Position numbers and translations under genes: made by a program
The notes under the pieces: model-generated
Told to the model about the DNA's origin: nothing
Databases searched by the model: none
What the model saw: only the letters and a program-made list of their open reading frames with translations
Origin: Telopea speciosissima
Taxonomy: Eukaryota; Streptophyta; Magnoliopsida; Proteales; Proteaceae
Assembly (NCBI RefSeq): GCF_018873765.1
Contig: NC_057925.1
Span: 59,036,970 to 59,100,969 of the forward strand
Direction: 5' to 3'
DNA: 64,000 nt
Shown here: positions 55,169-64,000 of the stretch, in pieces
How the letters are laid out: each line of letters opens with the position of its first letter
Numbering within the stretch: position 1 is the stretch's first letter

Positions 55169-56138
55169 AGCTCGATTGTCGAAGAACACACAAATGAGAT
55201 GTGGCTGAACATTTTCATGTGAAGAGGAGAGAGAGAGTATTTGCCGAATTCAAATTGGTATTGGTAGAGGCCGATATCAATTCATGGCAGCTCAAAAATT
55301 TAAAAGCCGACTTGAATTGCTATGAGCTGATATTTGACCAATGCAAACCAATGTTTGATCGATACGGACATACAAGCCAATACGAACCAATCTGAGCCAA
55401 TATTAGGCTAATCCAGACCAATACCGACTCCAATAAAAAAAAGTGCCATGTTCGGGACCAATATGGATTGTTATTGGACCCGACCTGATTCCTGTAACCA
55501 TGCAGCAGATGAGGAGAGGAATCTTTATTCCCTTCAGTTCCCCAATTTCTCTAACACGAGGGTTGGAATGAACACTCTACCCCTGTTCAAATATTCTATC
55601 TGAGTGGGATCCACCACTTCCTATTAGAGGAATTGGAAATCTGAACCGGACAAGAAACTGGAGGGAAATACCCAAAAGTCCATAACATGTGCAATCGGAA
55701 AGCTTCTCCTTTTCAAAGGTTGTAATTATATTGTTTAGTTGCAATAAAGATTAACAAGTGCTCAGATTAGTCATTAGTGTCAAAAAACGAAAAAGTATAA
55801 AGAAATTAGAGAATCCTATAAAAGAGACAAGACAATTGAGATGTGACATTAAAAACGATTTTCTTGTTCCTGAATTCCATTTTTTCTGCAATATTAATGA
55901 ATGACTCTCTGAGAAACACTCACCATTAAAATTAAAAGCTTTGAGATTCCTCCAAAAAAGTCAAATGGGCACAGAGAACTTTTCTCCTTCTACATTTTTA
56001 ACCTTTCCAGTGTTTGTTCCTAACCTAACAAGGGGAATCTTTCTCTTCTTTTCTCCAAGATTTGAAATTCCCACCTTCATAATGCGTTTGGATGCAAATG
56101 CACGCCACAATGTGCGATCGAATGAGGTTCTTTCCTAA
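55169..56138. other. Spacer, no gene seen
   Basis: 55270-55440 is built of loosely repeated CCAATACGAACCAAT/GCCGATA phrases. Nothing else. Confidence 0.45.
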
Positions 56139-56147
56139 AATAAAATT

Positions 56148-56302
56148 AGGAAATAATTTTCTATCCGAAAGTGTGGCTTACACTAGCATTCTCATGAGTC
56201 TATTTCTCTCTTCCTCAAAACAAAGGATCAGAAGTGTTTTTTCATATGAGAAAGATAGAGATAGACTCATGAGCCACACTCCCGGAATGAGAACTTTCTC
56301 CC
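56148..56302. mobile_element. Mutator-type MITE, family C, with 9-bp target duplication
   Basis: AGGAAATAATTTTCTATCC and AGTGTGGCTTACACTAGCA at the left, CACACTCCCGGAATGAGAAC and CTTTCTCCC at the right. Perfect duplication AATAAAATT at 56139-56147 and 56303-56311. Confidence 0.88.
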
Positions 56303-56311
56303 AATAAAATT

Positions 56312-57755
56312 CATGTGAAGAAAAATATACACTAACAGCGTGGCAATCTTTTTTTCATTCCAAACACACCCCCTGAAATGTCTCTGTTTTCATAAAATAT
56401 CTGAGCTAGTGAGCTATATAATAAGAGGGCTTTTGACTTGTGTTTAGACCCTTGTCCTACTCTATAAAGGGTTCAAGACCCTATAGAGCGCCAGAGCCAG
56501 AGAGATTAACAAGTTAACCAAGACTTCGGTGTCCGTGTGACGAGGAAATTGGTCCAATGGTCTGACTCTTGTAAAGTAATTCGCTTTTTTAACTTTTAGC
56601 CTTTTTGATTCTTTGTTTTTCACTTCCTTCCAGGCCACAGAGCCCAGAACGGTCTGCGAAGAAGACGAATACAGCAGAGAACCCAAAGTCTTTAGTTATC
56701 CGCGCAGAGCCCCTAACCTATGCCGAACCCCCTTACTCAAATAACCCCATCAGCCCCACTCAGACAAACCATGGCCCACCCCGACCTTTCCTCATTTATT
56801 CCATCTTTACCGTAGGATTCCCTCGATATGCTAATTGCTCACACACCAAGAATCCGTGATCCCTCTACAACACTTTGGACATTGAGACCATACAAACGGA
56901 ATATGAAACATGGTTGTAATTCGTTCAGAACGGATCAGTATCGGGTATTTAGCTCGTCTCCAAGGAGCCCATTATGCCCTTAGCACTGCCAGTCATTGGA
57001 CTGTGTCACATACATCTTTAGACATGCGCTGAGATGTGTGCAGCACAACTCAACTATTGGATGGACCCTGACAGCACCCTGACTGTTGGGCTAAGATCAA
57101 TCCCGAATATTGATCAGTCCGATACCAATCCACTGATATGGTCTAAGGATAAAAAGAATAAAAACTGATTTTTATTAAAATGCAGGGACAATTCTTATCC
57201 AAACCGATTCAAGGCAAATCGGATCGATATCAGCAGAGACCGATCCCGATCCGATTTCCAATTTTCCAATTTCCAATTTCCAATTTCCGATTCATTGGGG
57301 CCTACAACAAGGTTTCCCAATAAATATTGGCCACTGGATCACAATTGGTCCATTCAAGTGGCTCAAATCAGGCTCTCTGAATCAGACTCTTTAATGGTGA
57401 GGTAGGGCCAAAATTCTTCACACACCCAATCCCCAAAAAGAATTTTGTTTTGAAGTGAATGTTTATTCATTCCATAAATAGATAATTCAATTTTTTAATT
57501 CCATTTAATTTCATCATTTTTTGGGTTCCTTTTGTTGCAGACTGGTATGGCCAATTTCTTAAACACCCATCAGTTGTTGACTAATTAATTAGAAGTAGTT
57601 AGTTCTGTATGTATTTACAATCACTACTAGTCCTTGAGCACTGAGACCCATTTCAGTATTTCTCGGTCTTCAGTCTCGAGCTCTAAGCTTCTTCATCCAT
57701 CAATAAGCAAAGGTTCTCTGCAACCTTTACAAATACTCTCCAAGATCATAGACCC
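56312..57755. other. Spacer and promoter region of the receptor-like gene
   Basis: No gene recognised. 57250-57295 is a short tandem of TTTCCAA units. A CT-rich leader begins about 57640; no convincing TATA box. Confidence 0.45.
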
Positions 57756-60700
57756 ATGAGCTTTCTCACTTACTCCATGGCTTCTGCCTTCAAATTTCCC
57801 TTCTTTCTGTTTCTCTTTTATCAAGTTTTCATTCCCATTTGGGCTTCAGATGATGCAGAGATTCTTCTTTCCTTCAAGTCCTCCATTGAAGATCCAATGA
57901 ACTCTCTCTCAACTTGGTCCAACACTTCTTTCACCCCTCTATGCAACTGGACTGGAATAACCTGCTCCCCCAGCCCTTCTTTCTCAGTCACTTCTCTCAA
58001 TCTCCAAGGCCTCAACCTTTCTGGCGAAATCTCCACTTCAATCTGTGAACTACCCAATCTCTCTTATCTTAACCTTGCTAACAACTTCTTCAACCAGTCC
58101 ATCCCTCTTCATCTCTCTCAATGTGGTGCTTTGGAGACATTGAACCTCAGCAACAATTTCATATGGGGAACAATCCCAGATCAGATTTCTCAGTTTATGT
58201 CCTTGAGAGTGCTGGACTTGAGCAGAAATCGTGTGGAAGGGAAGATCCCTTATGGCTTAGTATCTCTAAAGGGCCTACAAGTTCTCAACTTGGGGAGTAA
58301 CTTACTTTCAGGTATTGTCACTTCCTTTGTTTTTGGGAGCTTGACTGAGCTTGTGGACCTCGATTTGTCTGAAAATCCATTATTGTCGAGTGAGATACCT
58401 GCAGAGGTTGGGAATCTTGATCAACTTCAGCGACTTCTGCTTCAGTCCTCTGGTTTCCATGGTGAGATTCCTGATTCGTTTGTAGGTTTACGTCGTTTGG
58501 AGGTTTTAGACCTTTCTCAGAACAATTTAACAGGTGGGTTTCCTCTAGGTCTCGGTTTTGGTCTTGAGAATCTGATATCTTTTGACGTCTCTCAGAACAA
58601 ACTATCTGGTTCATTCCCTTCTGGTATCTGCCGTGGAAAAGGTCTGATAAACTTCAGTGTTCATACAAATCTTTTAACTGGTTCTATAACTGATTCATTC
58701 GATGATTGCTTGAATCTTGAGAGGTTTCAAGTCCAGAACAATGGATTTTTGGGGGAATTCCCTGATGCATTGTGGTCATTGCCAAATATAAAGCTTATCA
58801 GAGCTGAAAACAATAGGTTGTCGAGTGAAATACCCGAATCAATATCAATGGCTGCTCAACTGGAGCAAGTTCAGATAGATAACAACAGCTTCATTAGTAA
58901 AATTCCTTGGGGCCTTGGCAGGGTTAGGAGTCTCTATAGGTTCTCGGCATCTCTTAATGGCTTGTATGGCGAGATTCCAGAAAACTTCTGCGATTCACCC
59001 ATCATGAGTATAATCAATCTCTCTCACAATTCACTGATAGGTAGAATTCCTGAGCTTACAAAATGTAGGAAACTAGTTTCATTGTCTTTATCAGACAACA
59101 GTCTCAGTGGAGACATCCCTACTTCTCTTGCTCAATTACCGGTGCTGACCTATCTTGATCTTTCTGATAATAATCTCACTGGTTCAATCCCACAAGAGCT
59201 ACAGAATCTGAAGCTTGCCCTGTTCAATGTCTCTTACAATCGGCTATCCGGTAGGGTTCCATCATCTCTAATCTCAGGATTTCCGGCTTCATTCCTGCAA
59301 GGAAATCCAGACCTCTGTGGACCAGGATTACCCAATTCCTGCTTGGAAGAAAGACCAAAGTCCATTGGGCCAACCAAACTGACATGTGTATTGATATCGA
59401 TTGCTTTTGCTGCTGGTCTCATGGTTGTTGCTGCTGGATTTTTTGCGATGTACCGATCCTACAAGTTGAAATCTCACCGTGGAGCTTGGTGCTCAGTGTT
59501 CTATTATCCTCTAAGAGTCACTGAACAGGGTTTGATTATGGGAATGGATGAGAAAAGTGCCATTGGTAATGGAGGAGCTTTTGGAAGAGTTTACATTCTC
59601 AGGCTGCCAGGTGGTGAATTTGTTGCTGTAAAGAGGCTAATGAATTTTAAGAGTCAGTCTTGGAAAGCTTTGAAGGCTGAGGTCAAGACATTAGCTAAAA
59701 TCAGGCACAAGAACATCACTAAGCTTATGGGGTTTTGCTATTCCGAAGATTCGATACTTCTTATTTATGAGTTTGCACATAGGGGGAGTTTAGGGGACTT
59801 GATTTGCAGGTCAGATTTTCAGTTAGAGTGGAGTATTAGGTTGAAGATTGCCGTTGGAGCTGCTCAAGGACTGGCTTATCTTCATAAGGAATACATTCCA
59901 CACTTACTGCACAGGAACGTCAAATCAACAAACATCCTCCTTGATGCAGATTTTGAACCAAAGATCACAGATTTTGCACTTGACCGGATTGTTGGAGAGT
60001 CTGTTTATGTGTCATCCATGGCTTCTGAATCAGGGTCTTATTGTTACGTGGCACCAGGTACAGATATGCTCCAAAACCATTTCCTAAGCACTGAATAAAT
60101 GCGATGCCTCAATAAACTCCTGTTAAATTTATTTTTGATCTTCTTTGTTGAATTGATCATATCCCAATTCCTCTATACTGCATTAACATGCAAATTCTTG
60201 TAAAACACTAGATGAGCTATGCTGCTACAGGGATCAATTGTTTCTGGCATTCTGTTTCAATTAAGCTATGCTACAGGGACCAGTTTTTTCTAAGATTCTG
60301 CTTTAGTTCTAATACATATGTCAGAAGAAGAAACATAAGGTGTCAAAGAGTAGTCTCATAACACCAATCTACAAATAGGACACTGAAAAGAGCATAGGGA
60401 TCTAATAATGAGTTTTCTCCTTTGCACATTCATTTACTTGTAATGCTATGCTTCAGATTTAACTCGAATCAGTCAAACTGAGATTTTCATAAGGCTACTG
60501 TACAAATGTATTGACATACTGTTTCTGTTATTTGATCACAGAGCATGGATATATCAAGAAAGCGACTGAACAAATGGATGTTTACAGCTTTGGTGTTGTG
60601 TTATTAGAGCTCATCACTGGTAGACAAGCTGAGCAGCCAGAGTTTGGGGACTCCATCGATATCGTGAAATGGGTTCGGAGGAAAATTAATGTGGCCAATG

Positions 60701-60933
60701 GAGCCTTCCAGGTCTTGGACCGCAGGGTCTCCAACACATCACAGCATGAGATGTTGGGTGCTTTAGAAGTTGCCCTCCGCTGCACTTCCGTCATGCCTGA
60801 GAAACGACCAACAATGTTTGAGGTTGTTAGATCACTTCAGTCCCTTGACTCCAAAGCCCGATTCCATTCTGTATTTCCTGCTAGTGTTGAGTTATGCTCC
60901 CCTAACGAGCATTCAGAATCAAGCAGAGCTTAA
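57756..60933 (+). CDS. LRR receptor-like pseudokinase (At5g06940 type)
   Basis: Two exons, 57756-60057 and 60542-60933, join in phase to 897 residues; a start at the second ATG (57777) would give 890. Domains: hydrophobic signal peptide 1-30; LRR N-cap with CNWTGITC (about 63-70); roughly 20 LRRs (85-505); CGPGLPNSC paired cysteines (521-529); membrane helix 542-566; kinase-like domain from about 590 to 880. Glycine loop GNGGAFGRVY and VAVK Lys626 are kept. The catalytic loop reads HRN (719-721) instead of HRD, and the Mg-binding DFG is DFA (739-741). APE is restored across the intron (CACCAG|AGCATGG). It closely follows the Arabidopsis 'probably inactive' LRR receptor-like kinase At5g06940. 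A plasma-membrane receptor or co-receptor acting by binding rather than phosphorylation is likely; its ligand is unknown. No disruption seen, and the loss of catalytic residues is shared with the family. Confidence 0.95.
60058..60541. other. Intron of the receptor-like gene
   Basis: GTACAG donor to TTGATCACAG acceptor, 484 bases, AT-rich with no insertions seen. It splits the APE codon of the kinase-like domain. Confidence 0.9.
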
Positions 60934-61179
60934 ACGGAATGACTTCCTGTGCACATTTTTTGGTTTTTGGGTTTGTAAATTCATCTCTGGTTCTTGTGTT
61001 TCAATTTTATCTGTTTCAGAATTGGTTTTTGTAATCAGTTCCAGAATCTCTCTGGGATTTTTATAAATAGTGATGCATTTTGTTTATATTGCTTCTGAGT
61101 GCCACAAGAGAGTTGGTGTTAGTTATCAGTTGTGCAAAAGGTAGTCAGTGCTATACTTGATTCTACATCCAAAAAATGC

Positions 61180-61185
61180 AATAAA
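61180..61185 (+). terminator. Possible poly-A signal of the receptor-like gene
   Basis: AATAAA, 247 bases after the stop codon, in a T-rich 3' flank. Confidence 0.45.
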
Positions 61186-63695
61186 TGTCGATTGAGTATT
61201 AGGTAAATAACATTGCCACCATTGCTACCTCTTACTAGCTAAAAAGAGAGTTCATAGGGTCCAAAAAAGAAATTTTCAGGGAGGTTCCATCTTCCCTGGT
61301 GACTGCAATGTGTGCCTGCCCTTTGCAGCTAGGATGCAGTACTTGAATCCAATGCAGCATTGGGCATGGTTTGCCCACTATTTGGAGTCCATAAGTCAGG
61401 AGGTTTCTCTCACAAAGAAGGATTGCACATACTGTTAGAATTCTGTGAAAAGTGGAGAGAGTTCATTTGGAAGGCTATTAAGCTACATATGCTGCAAAGA
61501 GGAGATAATTCTTGTGGGTGAAATGAAGTTCCCATTCCCGAAAGTGCCATTCATTTGTGTTCTCTCTCATTCAAAGTGACAAGTTGTTAGAGAAAGGTTT
61601 CACATTTCCAATGCTGAAAGTTTCTATTCTTACAACAGATATCCCTTTGATCTGAAGTATAAGAGTTTCTGGAGTTCATTCTACTTCCAAGAGCTTTCCC
61701 TCTGCAATATTTAATCTCATGACTCAAGGCGGCTCTTCAGTTTGTACTGCATCATTGGGTAATTTTATCCTTTTGGGCCCTACTGATTCTTTTTCCAGAG
61801 CTAAATGTTAATCTGCTTCTTGTCTTAAAGCATAAAAAAATTAAACTCTCCTGATGGAGTAGGAATTTTGTCAAGATATCAAACCCTGAATAGTTAGGTT
61901 AGCAATTACAAGTTAACAAAGAAATAAAGCAAACTCAATCCCTCAATGAGATCTCAACATTTTCAAGGCTCTGATTGTACTGTTTAAGATTTTATCTTTT
62001 ATGGTGAAACTTAGAGAGACTGAGAAGCCTTATCAAAGAGGAAGATTGAATTTCTCAACTATTTAATGGCATTGCAGGTTAGTCTGCTCTCTGGCATTAT
62101 GCTTGGTCTCTCTATTTTAGTTCACATTTAGGAAAATTGAACTACATATTACCATCAGGTTGTTATGGCACTTTTAGCTTAATTTGATATGTTGACATAA
62201 GCAAGTTGTTATTAATTTTACCTATTTTGAGACTCCATTATCTGATTCATGGATTTCGAAAAGGAGCTCCTTTCACTTGAAAAAAGTAGCCCATTCCTCT
62301 GGTGCAGTTATTTTATAGCTTTGTCCATAGCTACATGTGGTAGCTGTTTCTTCTAGTTTTTTACAGAGCATTTTGAAGAAGTTGGTTTCTCTCAATCCTG
62401 CATGGGGTTGCAGATGGGAGACTACATCCTAGACATGAAGATAGCTTCAATCTACTTATCATATGCCTTACATAGCTGAGGACTGGATACTTCAATTCTA
62501 TAATAGTAGACAATTTTATCTTTTGTGTATATCTTGTTGCTAGAGAATGGAAATTGTAGAGTGGATTGTAAATTTGACTATGATCGAGCAGATGATGATT
62601 AGGACAACATGTCCACCAAATGTGGGTTCTACCAAATGCCATGTGACAGTTTGAGTTCTAGATGCAGGCGTGATAGGAACTCCACTCCTACATTTAATAC
62701 ATTGTGCATGTGAAAACTGAAACCTATACAAAAGTGATGTAGAAATTGAAACATATATATGATGTAGAAAACAAAAGAACAAGTAATCAAATAATTACAA
62801 CACAAATATATATATGGTTCGACAAGGTGTCTACATTTATGGTGATATGAAAGCGTCTTCACTAGAAATGGAGAATATGATTACAAACTCTCTTCCTCAT
62901 GCCTCTCTATTTACAATGAATTCCTTGTGAAACTTAATAAACTCCATTGCTATCAATTTAAACCTTCTTGTATACCCTAAAAATTTTCCTCGAGCTCTAC
63001 CGCCTCCTCTACAATGGAGAATGCTAGTTAGACTTTTTTGTCAAATTTATTTATAGATTTGATCATTGGATTGTAATTGATTATAACCATTAAAGACTAA
63101 GATACATGTTGTATATAGACTTATAGGAAATCAATTTAAGGTCCTCATTAAATTTTATTATTAATTATATTGATTTTATTATCAATAACCGATAAATGAT
63201 CGAAACCGAATGGACCAATAGTTAAATCAGTCTCAATTTCGATTTTAAGGATCAATTAAATTGGTCGGTTTTGATCTGGCCCAATATGTGCTAGGGGCCT
63301 AGGTCTACCCGACCAAACGGGTGGACCAATCAAACTCAGAAGGAAAGGGAAATCAATGACTCATTTAATGATGTAAGCAAAAGGACAAAATGGATGGGTG
63401 GATTTTCTATTTTCAAATAACACACACCAATACCAGTTGCTTTAAATGTTAATGCTTTCCATATGCCCTAAGTTTATTTAGATCTTGCAATCTTCTTTTG
63501 ATTGCTTCTTATCTTCTGGTCTTGTTTTTAAAAGTTCTTTAATTAAAGAAAAGAAAATTTTCAAATCATAAGTCATTATTAAAGATGTCATTGTTAGTGC
63601 ATATTTTAGAACTACATATGTGAAATGACGGGATTTATCCTCAATTGAAGAAAAAGTGATTAAAAAACTAAAGGAAAAGACTTGTCACAATACTA
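61186..63695. other. Spacer, no gene recognised
   Basis: Only short open frames. 62810-63010 (GGTTCGACAAGGTGTCTACAT...) has the look of a dispersed plant repeat, but I cannot classify it. Intergenic AT-rich sequence otherwise. Confidence 0.4.
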
Positions 63696-63830
63696 GTTGC
63701 ACCACAAACTAGCGCCCTATGTGCTTATTTCTCTCTTCCCCCCTTTGAAATGACCCACTTTTCCCTCTTGTTTGATGCTCTGCCCCATCCTCCCATAGGT
63801 GTCGCCCTGTAGTTTATCATACACGGAGAG
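63696..63830. mobile_element. Possible degraded palindromic MITE
   Basis: AAACTAGCGCCCTATG at the left pairs loosely with CATAGGTGTCGCCCTGTAGTTT at the right; the middle is pyrimidine-rich. Ends uncertain. Confidence 0.4.
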
Positions 63831-64000
63831 TGTGTCTATCTCTCTCGAAAAAATTAAATAAATAAGATTATAAATTATTTGATACCAGTAAGGGTGTCAA
63901 TAGGAAAATCCCTTCACACAACGGTTGTTTCAAGCAGTGTCTTTTATAGCTAGATGATGTAGAACATAATTAAATGGATAAGGAGTGATATGATGGGTTT

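Noticed and set aside
58318-58614. 98-codon minus-strand frame within the receptor-like gene
   Set aside because: Antisense shadow of the LRR repeats.

Overview
This is nuclear DNA from a flowering plant. It has spliced genes with plant homologues: a stress-associated A20/AN1 protein, an LRR receptor-like pseudokinase of the At5g06940 type, a PRELI/MSF1 protein, and a plant-specific protein of unknown function. It also has plant-type LINEs, Au SINEs, many MITEs and a chloroplast ndhB insertion. The long AT-rich, MITE-rich spacers and a 5.5 kb intron suggest a moderately large genome. I cannot name the species from sequence alone.

Layout. 1-2.3 kb: two RTE-type LINE tails, probably inside intron 1 of a minus-strand gene whose first coding exon is at 2127-2261; the rest would lie left of the window. 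2.9-8.8 kb: a dense MITE cluster and a Mutator-like element that carries a broken TIR1/AFB auxin-receptor fragment. 9-11.5 kb: the A20/AN1 gene, whose 5'UTR intron holds a 533-bp tandem duplication. 11.5-19 kb: spacer, minus-strand L1-type LINE remains, a hAT element and a MULE-type MITE. 19.2-20.9 kb: a Mutator-like element with a perfect 10-bp target duplication, carrying a broken ESS2/DGCR14 copy. 21-29 kb: LINE remains, spacer, an ndhB plastid fragment and a hAT MITE. 29.3-30.1 kb: PRELI-domain gene (minus) with a TATA box and G-box. 30.2-31.4 kb: a tandem array of 370-bp units, each with a strong hairpin. 31.4-37.2 kb: LINE RNase H remnant, MITEs, a third gene-carrying inverted-repeat element (DUF538 fragment) and a large hAT element.

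37.5-51.1 kb: a six-exon gene for a 529-residue conserved plant protein. Its 5'UTR intron and fourth intron are full of SINEs, MITEs and LINE or copia fragments. 51.1-57.7 kb: spacer with hAT and MULE-type MITEs. 57.8-60.9 kb: the LRR receptor-like pseudokinase, two coding exons. 61-64 kb: spacer with no recognised gene.

The host genes look like unrelated single-copy neighbours, not a functional cluster. The most notable content is mobile: three separate inverted-repeat elements within 30 kb each carry a piece of a different host gene (TIR1/AFB, ESS2, DUF538). In addition, at least ten other non-autonomous elements show target-site duplications readable directly from the sequence (8 bp for hAT-like, 9 bp for Mutator-like).
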